Shown in pieces: positions 47,875 through 60,137 of a stretch of 64,000 nucleotides of DNA. A program made the translations under genes and the position numbers. This DNA comes from Albifimbria verrucaria (Eukaryota; Ascomycota; Sordariomycetes; Hypocreales; Stachybotryaceae): NCBI GenBank assembly GCA_020081605.1, contig JAHREC010000062.1, positions 1,302,001 through 1,366,000 on the forward strand, given 5' to 3'. The notes under the pieces are model-generated. The model was not told the origin of the DNA. It searched no databases and worked only from the letters and a program-made list of their open reading frames with translations. Numbering within the stretch: the first letter of the stretch is position 1; each line of letters opens with the position of its first letter.

Positions 47875-50220
47875 ATGGACACGAGCTACTTGGCCCAGCA
47901 GGTCAACAGCAGCATTGCCCAGCTTCACGGGCTGTTTGACGAGATTGGCGTGCCCAATCATGAGCGCGAGGCTCGAGAGTCAGAGGTAGGGAGCGTTTTC
48001 TCTGCCATCATGACGTAGCTAATCTCTGTGGTTACAGCTCTTTGCAGCTCTGTCAGAGGCCTTGAACAATCAAGTGCGACTGGTCACAGCTGAGAGGAAA
48101 GACTTGGTCGAGGAGGCCAAGAAGATCATGACGACGATTCGACAGATGGAAGCGTCTCTGGATGGCGCGAAACCACGCCGATCGCATCAAGACGACGATG
48201 ACCTCAAGATCACTTACCCTCTCATCCGATGTCTCCAGGTGCTTCGAGAGAAGCATATCCAGATCAGCCGTCTCCACAAGGAACGTTTCGAGCAAGTCAA
48301 GAGTATGTATCGTCATATCCCGTTTGATCTTAACCATACTGACCCTCTGCAGAGCTCGTCCAAGCACTAGAATCCTACTCTTCGCACCTCGAACCCACCT
48401 TTGTCCAGATTGCCCTCCCACCTACTGGTCCCAACCAATCTATCCCACCCACTTTCGACCTGTCACCAAACTACGTTGATAGGCTCGATACCGAGTTTAC
48501 CCGTGTTTACGAAGAGTACACGCGCCGCATCGCCACGGTTCAGACTCTCGGCGACCAGATCATTCAGCTCTGGGCCGAGCTGGGCATTCCTCAAGCTCAA
48601 CAAGATGTCGCCATTGTCAAGTACTACCGCGAGGCCCCGGAGCAGCTCGGTCTTCACGAGGAGGACATCAACAGACTCCGCTCAAAGCGCGACAGGCTGT
48701 CCGATGAGAAGAAGAATAGGGAGAAGAGACTGCGCGACCTAAAGACGGCTGTTGAGGCCCTTTGGGTCAAGCTTGACGTCGATGCTGCTGAGACCAAAGC
48801 CTTCCTCAACCAAAACCGAGGATGCGGAGTCCGCCAGATCAACGAGTTCGAAGACGAGTTGGCACGACTCAACGAGCTCAAGCGCCAGAACCTTCACCTC
48901 TTTGTCGAAGACGCCCGTGTTAAGTTACAGGAATTATGGGACGCGCTCTACCTTTCTGAGGACGAGATGCTCGAATTCACTCCTGCTTTCTCTGACGTCT
49001 ACAGCGATGCGCTACTTGAGGCGCACGAGCGTGAAGTCGCGCGACTGGAGACATTAAAGGAACAGCGCGCTCCAACGCTGGCTCTTATAGATAAGCACAA
49101 GAGCCTTATCAAAGACCGCGACGACCTCGCAGCGTCTAGCCAAGATGCGTCCCGACTCATGATGCGTGGCCAGAAGGGCGAGAAGCGTGATCCTGGAAAG
49201 CTGCTTCGCGAGGAGAAGATGCGCAAGCGTATAGCAAAGGAGCTACCCAAGGTGACGGCCGAGGTTCGCAAGATTCTTGAAAAGTGGGAGGACGAGTATG
49301 GCCGGCCATTCCTCGTGTTTGGTGAGAGATACCTGGACGAGCTGGAGGCTGGTGATTCGAAGAGGGTGCGCCGGCAACTCGTTCCAAGACCCCGGCTGGT
49401 CCTCCGGCATCTGTAATCAGAGCGCCAAAGTCTGCGACAAGCAAGCCGGTGGCGCCCAAGGCTGTTCCACCTCGATCAATGACCAAGACACCTACAGCAA
49501 GCGCACCAGGCGCTAAGAAGATGCAGCCACCATCCAACATTAAGACGAGCCCTCGCGGATACCGGCCCGAGCGCCTCTGTCTAATTTGAAGCATGGTAGC
49601 AACTCGCCGGAGCGCCCACGACCTGAATCGAGAGCCGAGGCGTTGCGCAATGGCGCTCCTATGCGTGCACCGCCGCCCAAGATGCGCGAGCTTGTCCCGG
49701 TGCCGGAACTGGAGACTCCCAAGAACCCGTACAAGTCGACAGGCTTGGTTTCGAGTATCGTGAGGCAGGTGGAGCCGGAGGATGTGTACGACGACCGGAG
49801 CCGACAGACCTCGGCACAATCACGTCAGGACCAACACAGCTACTACGACGAGCAATATGACGATCGCTATGCCACGATAAGGGCGTCGCACCAAGTGTAT
49901 GCGCATGCTGCTCCCCGCCGGCCCGACAAATATCAGGGACGTCGCATTCTTCCACCAACATCTCCGGATCGGAGAATTGGGAGACATACGACGACAACAG
50001 CGAGCCCGAGCCCGATGCGTCAGACATGTACTACGCCAAGCTACGAGCTGCTCGCGGCAAGCGATTCGAGCCTGAGCAGGGCCACCGCCCGACCAGCAGC
50101 CACGCCAAGCGGATACGCGGGATTCCCGCAGGAGCACCGTACGGCGGAGGAGTCATGGTGGACGAGAACGGCAGCCGGATCGTGTCCGGAAGCGAATGGA
50201 CAGACGAAGATGCGTTCTGA
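47875..50220 (+). CDS. ASE1: Microtubule bundling protein Ase1/PRC1
   Basis: Homodimeric crosslinker of antiparallel microtubules at the anaphase spindle midzone (family knowledge). Exons 47875-47985, 48038-48302 and 48353-50220; introns 52 and 50 bp. N-terminal dimerisation coiled coil (MDTSYLAQQVNSSIAQLHGL and following helices), then the rod and spectrin-fold microtubule-binding region with GLHEEDINRLRSKRDRL, RLRDLKTAVEALWVKL, LFVEDARVKLQELWDAL and YGRPFLVFGERYLDEL. The tail is basic and Pro/Ser/Lys-rich (TKTPTASAPGAKKMQPP), expected to add charge-based binding and to be phosphorylated, and ends SEWTDEDAF. Three frame breaks, all in or before the tail (about 49380, 49555 and 49940), each one base; corrected length 748 aa. 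The structured part reads cleanly. Confidence 0.94.
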
Positions 50221-51992
50221 TGAAGAGCCCGCTTGCGATTCTTACCCGGCTACGACCTGACGATACGAGAGACGAGGACCTGGCAACCTACGCGACAGCG
50301 CTGGTGGCAAGGACTTACGATGTTGACGATGATGCGGCGCGTCTCGTGAACCACTTGGTGACATTTCTGTTTCTCATTGCTTCAAGACGTGATGGCATAG
50401 ACGGAATTTCTTTGCGCAACGTGCGTGGACCTGTCGATTCATTTCTTTCTTTCTTTTTGGCTTCTCTGTGTATATTTGGGCGTGTGGCTACTCTACTCTT
50501 TTTATTGCAGCCTGGTCGGTCTTTTGCTGTTCTCTTTTGTAGGAATGGAGCTGGAACTCTGAGGAGGTGAAAGAAAGGGGGAAAAGAGCCCGACGGAGAG
50601 AGGGAATGGGAGGAGGGATCTGTATTAGAGGGGAGCGCTTTTGGAGAGAAGCACTGGCAGTGCTGTCCAGAGTGATTGCTAGGAGAGAAGGGAGGTTGGA
50701 GGAGTTGGGGGAGGGGCGTATTCCGGGACGCTGGCGTTTTAGGGAGTGCTGTTTTTGTGATATATCCCAGGCTAGAGCTCTTTTTTCTTTTAGTCGCGGT
50801 TGAACAAGGCTTCGTTGCTTTGCTTTGGTTCGCTTTGGTTATATGTGTGAAGTGTGAAGTGTGAATTGTGGTGAGTTGGTGAAGCTGTGTGACGTGTGGT
50901 TGCAGTGAAGCCGTGTATAAGTTAGTACTCTGTACGGGTGTGACTTGATGGAGGTAAGTTGGTGAAACAAGCATCACTTTCACAACTACACCTTGCACAA
51001 TTTCACCAACAGCAACCAATTGATTTCCCAATTGCGTGTCCCCGTATTTAGCAGATGAGCCGCTTACAAGCAACAGGGGACTTTTGCACCAGATTGGGCA
51101 ATATTCGTATTCGCTCCGAGGGCGTGAGATTGTAGTGAAGCAAAAAAATGCCTGAAGCAACGTGGATGGACCCTGCGGGAAAAAACACTGGACCCTTGAA
51201 ATATCGGAAGAAAGTGAAAAAGGGACAGATGCTGACAGCAGAGCTTCCCCACTCGGGAATTGCCCATTAGCATTGCTAGTGCTGCTCGTGAGAAAAAGAG
51301 AGAGAGAGAGGCTGGTTCAGGTTGGCGTAGGCGTCTATCTCTCAACTACTAAAGCGAGGTAACTTAAAGTGAAATAAAGTAAGATGCAGCATTCTTAGGG
51401 CTGGACAAGCTGCTGCGCTGGTGGTGGGCAGAGTCAACACCTGTCTCAGCCCTGTTACAGCTGCCCGGGTCGCCTGGAGAGGCGGAGACAGGCGGAGACA
51501 GGCAGAGGCAGAGACACCCAAGGGTGGGCTGGGCTGGGCAACCCCACCTTTCAGCGGGCTTTAGCGCCCGTTCCGTTGGCTTGGCTTGGGTATCTGCACG
51601 CTGTAGTGAGTAATGAGCTGCAGCTGCTGCCACCACTAAAAGAGCCGTTGAGATCACTTGAACCTGGCCGGTGCTTTTTCCGCGTCATCTGTCCTGCTCC
51701 TCGCTCGTCATTTTCCACCCATCCATCCATCTGACCTTTTCCCAACGGGGACCCTGTTTTCCTACTCTCTTTTGGCTTGTTGCTGTCTGCTGGCAATTGT
51801 TCAAATCTCGCATCTTCTTTTTTTGTCTTGGGCTTTTTCTTCTTCTTTAGAACCGACACTCGTTCGACTGCCTTTCTTTCGCTCTCGACTCGCATCGACA
51901 CCCTCCGACCGATCCGCCCTGTCTCGAAAGCTACCAACTGAAGACACCTTCATGTTCCCCATGTCGCCCAGGCCAGCCGCTCCCTCTCGGCC
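50221..51992. other. Intergenic region and IRS4 leader
   Basis: 1.8 kb. Holds a GTGTGAAGT tandem repeat (50844-50869), a GA run (51295-51311) and a C/T-rich leader from about 51660. No gene seen apart from the short upstream frame at 51952. Confidence 0.5.
50844..50869. repeat. Short GTGTGAA tandem repeat
   Basis: Three near-identical 8-9 bp units: GTGTGAAGTGTGAAGTGTGAA. Confidence 0.6.
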
Positions 51993-51996
51993 ATGA
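51952..51996 (+). other. Upstream ORF overlapping the IRS4 start
   Basis: Fourteen codons, MFPMSPRPAAPSRP, end in a TGA that overlaps the IRS4 start as ATGA. It may be a translational control frame. Alternatively, given the base losses elsewhere, it may be the true N-terminus, joined in frame if one base is missing in the CC before ATGA. Confidence 0.4.
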
Positions 51997-54090
51997 CTTC
52001 CGTCGGCTCGCAACACGATGCCGCTGCCGCCGCTGCCCTGAAGGGTGCCTCGTTGGCCTTCCAGAAGAAGCCCGCGCCGCCGCCGCCGCCCAAGAAAGAC
52101 AATGGAGCCTTGACGGCGGCTACCTCGGCTGAGCAGTCTTCCTCTGCTGCCCGTGGTACTCCCCGGCCGTCTGGTCCGCAGAGCTCCGCCAGTGGCAGCA
52201 GTATTTCTGCTACGCCGGAGACGCCCCAGAACCACCACGATGCCAACGACAGGCTCATGCCGACCAGGGCCATGGGCATAGGCAGCTCCCTTTGCAGACG
52301 GTCAAGGTAGACACCAAAAGCCCAAGCTTCATCGCTGCGACCCTGGCCGCCAGCAGGAGTGCCAGTCCCAGCCCCAAGCCTCGCGGCGTCGGCAGGGTGC
52401 AGAGCGGTAACTCCGGTACCGCCCCGGCCAGTCCCGCCGACGCCGTTGACTCCATCCCCATTGCACCAACGGGCTCCTAATATCCATGTTTGAGCGCGGA
52501 GGTGCAGACGGCGATCCGGTGAAGCAACGCTCGCCGCGCAGGTCGCCCACGCGAGTACCCGAGACGAACCCGGACAAGCAGCGTGCGCAGCCGGAGACGA
52601 AGACGGCCCCGGTGCCTCAATCATCCAGCTTGCCCGCAGTTAAAACGAACCATTCAGTACCAAAGGAGAAGCCTGACGTGAAGCCTGCAGCTTTGCGTGA
52701 CGCTCCAGTTACGAAACCGAAACCGAAACCAACACCCGCCCCGATATCTAGACCATCTACCCTCCTAGTATCATCCATCGATCGTCGCCGGAGCTGGTAT
52801 CTCCAAAACCGAGGAGGGCGACGAAGCCCATACTGGCTTCCGTAACTTCTCAGCCAACTCCCTGCAAGTACCTAGGGCCTCAAAGCCGGCAGAGCCTCCA
52901 GTGCCGAAGCAGTCGATAGTGACAAAACCCTCCCTGCCCTCTATACCACCCAAAGCGACGCCGAATCAGGAATCCAAGGGTCCTAAACCCCAGACCCGAT
53001 CACGCCAAGAACGAACAAGACGACAAAACCTACCCTTACGCCTGTGCAGCTCAAACCAGTTTCCCGGGAGACACCTAGAGAGGCATCTCTGGCAGAGATG
53101 CACCCCAAAAGAAGGACGTACAGCAGGTCCCACGACCTCCTACGCCTCCCAAGCCTCGACGAAGTAAAACGGGTGGACCTGCCCAAGCTGAGGATGGCCG
53201 AAGACGTAGGGCTGACTCTGAAGGTTACTTTCCCCGCCACGCGCCGCGCCAAAGCCATCTAGGACGGTGGAACGGCCTGCATCTCCCGACTCGGATTCTT
53301 CTGACGACACTTTTGTGTCTGCCTCATCTGGGCAATCGCCATTACGCTCTTCACCTCCCGCGCTGCCGATGCGACGGCGAACGATTGCTAGTGCGCCTTC
53401 GTCGCCCGTACGAGAAACGCCTCCTTCGCACAGGGCCAGACCTATGCGAAACTTCAATGCTTCGACTAGCACTTTACCTCTCGAATCGCTTACCACTGCT
53501 ATTGTGGCAGGATCGCTAGCTTCCGCCAATCTGACTCCCCACCACTCAGGGTCTACGCTGCCTGCGCCACCACTACCTAAGCGCCAGAAGTCACCCCGTC
53601 TTCTTCAGACCCTGCGTCAGCCGCATGTTGCATCAGATGATGAGTCTGATAAGCACAAGAAAAGCCATTTGCGTAAATTCCGTGGCGGAAAGCATTCGCA
53701 TCACGAAGGATCTCGGAAGAGGTGGCGAGAGGAAATTACTGAACGGGAACGAAAGCGCTACGAAGCAGTTTGGGCGTCGAACCGTGGCCTTCTCCTTACT
53801 CCACAGAATGTCCAGGCGGCGAACAACGTTACCAACGATACGTTGCAGTGCGTTGCCAACGTCGTGGTGCGCGAGATCTGGAAGCGGTCCCGGCTACCGC
53901 AGGACGAGCTAGCCGAGGTCTGGGACCTGGTCGACCGGAAACACAGGGGCATGCTGAACAGGCAGGAGTTCGTGGTGGGCATGTGGCTGATCGACCAGCG
54001 GTTGCGAGGACGCAAGATCCCGCACCGAGTGAGCGACAGCGTATGGGGAGTGCGAACGGCGTGCACGTGATCAAGCCGAAAGTGAAGTGA
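51993..54090 (+). CDS. IRS4: EH-domain protein Irs4/Tax4-like
   Basis: Positive regulator of phosphoinositide phosphatases (Inp51 in yeast), linked to rDNA silencing, cell-wall signalling and autophagy. Start MTSVGSQHDAAAAAALKGASLAFQKKP with poly-Pro (APPPPPKK) matches the family. The middle is long, disordered and Pro/Ser/Lys-rich, with blocks such as PPTPPKPRRSKTGG and SDSSDDTFVSASSG. The conserved C-terminus begins KHSHHEGSRKRWREEITERER and continues into the EH domain: RYEAVWASNRGLLL, VVREIWKRSRLPQDELAEVW, DLVDRKHRGMLNRQEFVVGM and WLIDQRLRGRKIP, ending VIKPKVK. No introns are evident. At least eight one-base deficits are scattered over the disordered region plus one at about 54047; corrected length about 700 aa. 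Confidence 0.9.
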
Positions 54091-55821
54091 TGAGAGTTAC
54101 ATTTCCATATATAGAAGTCTGAGCCCTGACGAAAGGGCTCGTTTACGTTTTGATTTTTGTGTGACAATATTGCATGCAAAGCTCGTGCAAGCATGATACC
54201 CTGCAGCGTATGCTTGGCGGTGGATATGGGTTGGCCGGAGGGACAGCTTTGTATATAGGGATCTGAGAGCCGGACGCTGGCTTGGGCTGGTATATCAGGC
54301 CTAGACGCGGTATATCAAAGAGAAATGTTGAAGCTGAATGACAAAGTGATGCAAAATATGGACTGTGCAGTGGACAGAATGGGTGAGAAGCATGGGTAAG
54401 AAAGATCTTTGCGATGACTCCATTCCTAGGATTGGGAGACTACATGGTCTTGTCTTGTATTACCGTAGTAGTTGTCTCATGAGGAATTTGACTAGCGTAC
54501 CAGGGCAGAACACTTTTGGACTACAGGCTGATACGTACTACGGAAGTTGTATGCTCACTTTGATTATACGGGAAAGTAGCATTGCCGTCTTGACATGGTA
54601 GCTGTTAAGGGATATGTGAAGAGATTCTCATGCTCTGACAGGCCACAGACCAAGCATAGCCAATACCGAAGCAGTAATTGAATTAGTTGACTCATAGAAT
54701 TCGTAATGTCTGAGAATACATCACAATAATGTTTTATTGTCCTCTCAGTGCAAAGTTACTGTATTTCATATAACTCTCCTAAAATACGGTCTGGCGTCGG
54801 CGATGCGCACACCACGCGGCACACCACGGAGGGATCGGCCCTCGCATGAGACCCCGTTCGGGTTCGGATCCTGCCCTGTCGCCGACAGCACGTTGAGATG
54901 ATGTGTAACGTGATGAAGTGATGTCACTGCATAGAATTATTACACAAATGAAGTTTCCCTCATGTATCCTGGTGGCTATCATATTACTTTCGTGCCGTCA
55001 ATACGAAGACATGGACTCATCGGGTGCCTGCAGACTCGTCGCTGAGAAACATATACATGGCGGGCCGCCCCGGACGAAAAGCCCGAACTTCATATATGTC
55101 CACCGCCGCCGTTCCCTGTTGTATCAGCAACCCCGGACCCTATCTTGGTGACGCGGCTTGCAGCGTGCCGACTGCCGATGATCCGAAGCACGACCTGAAT
55201 GTTGTGCGACGGCAACCTATCACAAACAACAAGACCCAACGGCACAAAAAGGGGCTCTAGAATTCAACGTGAAGGGCTTCTAGTTCTAGGCTAGAGCCTG
55301 GCCTGTTCCTGGCCGGCCGTCGTCCTACTCACAGACTCTGGAATTCAATAGTGAACGGTCGCAAATGAGGCCATTTCCTAATCCGGCAGTATCGTGAGCG
55401 GGGCCGTCGCCGAACCGAACTGCGCCTAGGCCGGAAGCGACATACAGATCCGGGCCCTCGGGACCATGCGAGTCAACCGACCCTACCAATGGTGTCCGCC
55501 TTGGCAGGCCACCCTAGTCATGCGCATTCACGAAGCGAGAGAGGGACATATACTGTGTATCATGCAAGAATGAAAACCTTTATACATTAAGGATTAGAGC
55601 CGACTTTCCAGATCCAGCGTTCAAGTACATGAGACTCTCTAACTATGAGGTAGATTTTTCCTAAGGATTGACCAACGCTTTGTCCAAAATGCTCTTTCCA
55701 GCCCTGTCCTGTGAACTCCGGCCTGCGTGACATAATATGTAGGGAAAAGGAGCGTCCAGAATGGTATTTTGTGTATCGTAATATGTGACAGAAAAAAAAG
55801 GAAACAACAAAAAAGCATCCC
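54091..55821. other. Intergenic region, nothing supported
   Basis: 1.7 kb between converging IRS4 and the peroxidase. Includes a GC-rich islet with an 8-bp inverted repeat (54796-54886). Small frames (for example 55024-55260) have no domain. Confidence 0.5.
54796..54886. repeat. GC-rich islet bounded by inverted repeat
   Basis: GTCGGCGA at 54796-54803 and its exact reverse complement TCGCCGAC at 54879-54886 enclose 75 bp, with a B-box-like GGTTCGGATCC at 54861-54871. The tRNA geometry does not fit (extra bases before the acceptor strand, no A box), so no tRNA is called. Confidence 0.3.
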
Positions 55822-57135
55822 TTAAGCACGGTGGCTTCCGGGCTTGGGCGAATCGGTCGGGATCTTGTCCTCGGCAACGGTGATTTCGTCGCCAATCTCG
55901 ATGAGGCGCGAGATGGCCTTGGAGATGGGGCTCCAGTCGAAGCTCTTGAGCCATTTATCGAACTTGATCTGGTCCTTGTGGCGGTAGCTCGTGGTCGAGC
56001 GGGGAGCGCCTTGGTGCAATCTGTCAGGGAGTTGATGTTGTTGACGCCGAGAAGGCTGAGGCGGACGTATTCACGAGCGTAGTCCTGCAGAATAGTTAGC
56101 ATTGGTTATCACAACGATTGATACTCTGAAAGGGAAAAAGCTTACCTTGTTCCAGCCTCGCTGCGCACCCTTGGCAAACTCCTCAAACACGGGCTTCGTC
56201 TCCGGGTGCTTCGCCAGGTTGACGTCGCTAACAAACTTGAAGACACGATCGGGCGACGGCACCGTGCCGAGCGTCTGCTTGTAGAAGAGGTTGTCCCACA
56301 CGCCAGGCGTGCTGTCCTGCGGGTCGCCGCTGCGCGTCACGTTGACGACAGTCTGCTGTGATGTTGTGTGCGCGCCCAGCAGAGCCACCAGCCCGCGTGG
56401 CGTAAAGGTCTTGTCCGCGAACATGGAGATGAGCTCGGTCGCGTCCGCGAAGGGGCTCGGCAGCTTGTTCACCGGGTTGGGTGTGGTGCTGTCCTTGCGT
56501 CCGACGTATGTCTTGATGCGCGGGCCGAGTGGGCACGAGACGGTGGCCACGGTTGCGCCGAACTGCAGCAGGTCGGCCATGGTGACGGCCTTGAAGCCGA
56601 GCTGGTCGTGGTACTTGGCGTACAGCTCCTCGTACTTCTTGACCATGGGGCCCATGCCCGAGTTCTCGAAACGAGCCATCTCGCCGGCCAGAACAATGGA
56701 GCCGTCGGCACCACCGCCACCGCCGGACTTGGACCAGGTGCCGGCGTCGTGAAAGCCGAGACGGATGGCCTGGCGGGCGAGGGAGGTGCAGCGTCCAGAC
56801 TTGCCGCGGAATAGGCCCTCCATCTCGCTGGAGATGTGCTGCCAGACGCAGCATGTGTCAATCTTGCATAGACCACCCTTGATGGAAGGGCGGAGCAGAG
56901 CACGGTCATCACTCTCGGCAGTGGTCTTGCCAGTCAGGATATCCTTGACTGCCCTGCCAGTCTTGGAGAGCTTGTGGGCAGGAAGGGTAGCGAGATCACC
57001 GAGCAGCTCGTTGGAGAGACCGCCCTTTTGCTCCCGAGCAACAAGCTCAACCTCTTGGACCGTCCTGTCCATGCCGGGGTAGCACAGGCCACTCTGCACG
57101 CCAACGGCGGCGAGGAGGAGAGTCGAGAACTTCAT
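55822..57135 (-). CDS. Secreted class II heme peroxidase
   Basis: Extracellular hydrogen-peroxide-dependent heme enzyme of the fungal class II superfamily (lignin/manganese/generic peroxidases). Signal peptide MKFSTLLLAAVGVQSGLCY, then a propeptide-like stretch. Distal site RQAIRLGFHDAGTW gives Arg125 and His129; GGGGGADGSIVL is the distal calcium loop; proximal heme ligand His256 lies in LVALLGAHTTSQQ. Cys pairs cluster at 90-116. One 61-bp intron (56085-56145) precedes DYAREYVRLSLLGVNN. The C-terminal SYRHKDQIKFDKWLKSFDW is followed by a hydrophilic tail. One C is missing at the G run 56001-56004 (+ strand view); corrected length 417 aa. Start at 57135 gives a proper signal peptide; an in-frame extension to 57363 is leader. 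Substrate class (Mn, aromatic) cannot be settled from sequence by eye. Confidence 0.92.
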
Positions 57136-59031
57136 ATTATAGAATTGAATAGAGATTAGGTATAGAAGAGGTAGTGGTTCGGCAAAGAAGAAGAGATCGT
57201 GACGGGTAAAGATATGAGAGAGAGCGGTCTTTGGAAGTGAACGAACAAGAGAAGTCTTGTCGGTAGAAACGATTGAAAGGGTATTAACGAAGGCGGTTGC
57301 AAAGCTGCTTCCCCGTGTATTCTGGGACTGGAGTCTGAGAGACCTGGAGATCCAGAAACTCACATCTCGTCGTCGACCGAGGGTCTTTAAACAAAAATCC
57401 TCCCGGAGCGGGAGCTAGACGATCCCACGACCGGGCCCCATGTCATCCTCATTGGGAGGACGACGATTGGGCCTCTCCATCAGCCGTCTCGCTCCTCGCC
57501 AACGCTTCAATCCCAATACAGTCTTTGCCCGTCGTTGCTTGAGCCTTGCCTTCAGGTGCCCGTCCCACCGCTGCAACCCACCCCTGACGGAGGCGCCAGG
57601 CTTCTTAGCCTCACCCATGACCCTTGTTCTGTTCCGCCCGCGCTACCCCTGGCGAAGATCCCGGATCGAAGAAAGCTGCCAAATCTAGCGACGTTAGTTC
57701 GTATCGGGCTCAGGCACGGGCTGCTGATTGGAGCAGCGCGCCGCAGGAGCAACTAGCTAAGTATAGGCTAGATGGAGGCTTAGGTCTTTGGGCTTCTTTT
57801 TCGTTCGTCGTTTTCTCTCTCTCTCTTTCTCTATTCCCGTTCCACCGAACCCATAGGCTAGCTCGTTAGAGACGACGGTGCTGGCTGCTCGTGTGACGGT
57901 GCCTGCGTTGGGCTAGTTGGTGTAAGTGGTGCAGCGCCCGATCACGACCGGAAAGGGCTGACGATGCTGGCGTCGCACAAGATCCTCTTGTGGTGTTTTC
58001 TTTTTCGGCTTTGTCTTCCTAAATCCCGTATTTCTCCTCTCATGATGCTATTTTCCTTGGAATATTGCTGCCACTTTCAATGCAAGCAATGCAGCCAAGC
58101 AAAACATCGTGCAATGGCTACAGACAGACCTCACCGTTGAGGCGTCCGGGTCAAAGCGCCTGTCGGCTCGGGCGCTCAGCTAAGCTCCAGCTTGTCTAGT
58201 CCAAGCTTCGCTTCGAGCTCTAGCGCCCGGTGGTTTTCGTTTCGACGCTCGTGTTTCTGGTGTCAATGCATTTCCTGCCGTCTCTGCCGCTTCGCGGTCT
58301 GTAAGTCCTGCTCAGCCATGGGCATCAGCCTGCGACGCACGACTTGACCCTTCAGGTCGGCCAGATGGGAGGAGCACGAAACGAAACAAAACGAAACAAA
58401 CCAACTGATCTAGTTGGTCTGTTTTTTTACTGCGCCTCGTCCCTGCTGTGCTGTTCTGTGCTGGTCTCATCCTCGTATTCCTCTCTCTTTCTACAGGTTT
58501 CAGCATGTTGGGATGTCCGCTCACTGCAGGGACAGACGGAAGCCTGCGTCTTGGGACGACGCATCTGAGATGCCATCTCGGGAGAGCCCTCAAGTGAGCG
58601 GCTTATGCGTGCATATGCACTGCCGCGTATGCGCTGCAATCCTGGCACATGCATGGGAGGCGTCCTTGTCATCTCAAGGAAACCAACACATGTCATCACT
58701 TCACTGCCGGCCGAAAAGAGTTGACTGTTAACAAAAGTCGAACAATTACTATCAATAGGATAATAAGCTAAGGCTATACAGAAACTGCCTACCACGATGA
58801 ATAGAATACGGGCAGCTCGTCTGAGTATAACGTCAGCCAAGCAAAAGGGAAACGAGCATTGACGATGTCTGTGCCCATGAACCATGTCTCAGGCGTCTTC
58901 CCACATGGCTTCTTCTCCCAAAGCTTCGCTGCGGCTAAGTTAAGCTTGACGTTTTTCCGCTTCTGCCTCTCGAGTTTCGCATTCCGCTTCCCCGGGCTGA
59001 GACGAGCCCGCCTCACCTGCTACCAGCCCGT
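57136..59031. other. Intergenic region, nothing supported
   Basis: 1.9 kb upstream of the peroxidase. Contains a CT-rich run near 57810-57835 and an ACGAAAC/ACAAAAC repeat near 58378-58402. No domain-bearing frame. Confidence 0.5.
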
Positions 59032-60137
59032 TCACTTGAAGTACACCAGCCTACCCGACCGCGACGCCTGCTCTCGCGTGTAATGGACCTCGTCCACCAC
59101 TCTCTGGCTAGGGTCCTTCAGCCTGATGGAGCCCCCTGTTCGAGAGCGGCACCTTGGCCACCTTAAAGCCCTTCTTGGCGTCATTGCCCGGGAGCTCGGA
59201 CCCGGCCTTGAAAGACCCCGACATGTTCATGTGGTTCTCGAGGGTCCAACCGTCCAACGACACTGGCGACGTTCCGCTATTGACCAGGTACACCTCCTCT
59301 GGATTGTCACTACCATCAGGCCCATCTGGGTTGACCAGCGCAGCCTCAATCGACACCGTTGAGCCCGTCTGACCGCCGTTGCCTGAATCTCCACCGTCTG
59401 GCTCTCCGGGAGTAGGCTCAGCTGGGGCGTCATCGTCATCGCCAGGCTTTCCGTCAGGTGGCTGTGGGTTACCTGGGTTGTTGAGGTATTCCCCAAAGAG
59501 AGGGCCGTCGGCATGACCTGTCTGATCATCCGTCTTGACGGCTTGAGACGCAAAAGCAATGAAGAAAGCCTCCCAGTGCCCGTCAGGGAACTCCAAGAGG
59601 ATGCCTCCATCCTGGTAGATTCCGTTTTGGTTGCTAAACTTGCCAGTGCTGCCCTGATTCATGTGCACGTCATGCACGCCATCTCGTCCTGAGAACTGCT
59701 CACCATACAGGTACACCGTTGCCTTCTTCTGGATTGCATTCTGAAAGAATGGATCTAGGAAGTCGACAATATCATTCAGCGCGCCAGGGACATCATGGGG
59801 AGAAGCCTTCCGTTCTCAACCCTGACAATACCTGATCGTAGCAAATCAAGAGCTATACCATTTGGGGGCCACGGTCATCTCTCTCAATGTCGTGCCAACC
59901 CAACTCCAAGGTCTTGAGCTTACTAGTCAGCGGGTGCTCAAGGTTCTGAACCAACCAATACACAAGCCTCGAGTCGGACGAGATGGATTTGACGTTGATA
60001 GCCGATGACAGAGGCTTAGAGCTCACGCCATCCTTGAATTTGAGATGCCCATGAGGGCTGTTGGGATCGTCGACTGCTCTTTCAGCCTTGAAGGAGGTAG
60101 GCGTTGCCTTCCACACTCCGTAATCCTTGATGGGCAT
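59032..60137 (-). CDS. DUF2278 (YukJ-like) protein with lamin-tail domain
   Basis: Function unknown. The N-terminal half is DUF2278/YukJ: MPIKDYGVWKATPTSFKAER, AINVKS, LVYWLVQNLEHPLT, LDLLRSGIVR, VYLYGEQFSGRDGVHDVHMNQG with the His-rich GVHDVHMNQG block, and DGHWEAFFIAFASQ. A Pro/Asp/Gly linker follows (about 35 aa). The C-terminal half is an Ig-like lamin-tail domain: EVYLVNSGTSPVSLDGWTLEN, FKVAKVPLSN and VHYTREQASRSGRLVYF. No signal peptide and no intron. Frame breaks in G runs (+ strand) at 59874-59878 and 59797-59800 need one base each; the C run 59132-59136 is off by two missing or one extra. Length about 369 aa. The same architecture is known mainly from bacteria; transfer is possible but unproven. 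Confidence 0.85.

Noticed and set aside
54796..54886. tRNA gene
   Set aside because: The inverted ends could be an acceptor stem, but five extra bases separate the T arm from the 3' strand, position 8 is not T, there is no A box, and position 58 of the T loop is G.
57440..57869. Small protein-coding gene upstream of the peroxidase
   Set aside because: Three overlapping short frames with Arg/Pro-rich content and no recognisable family.
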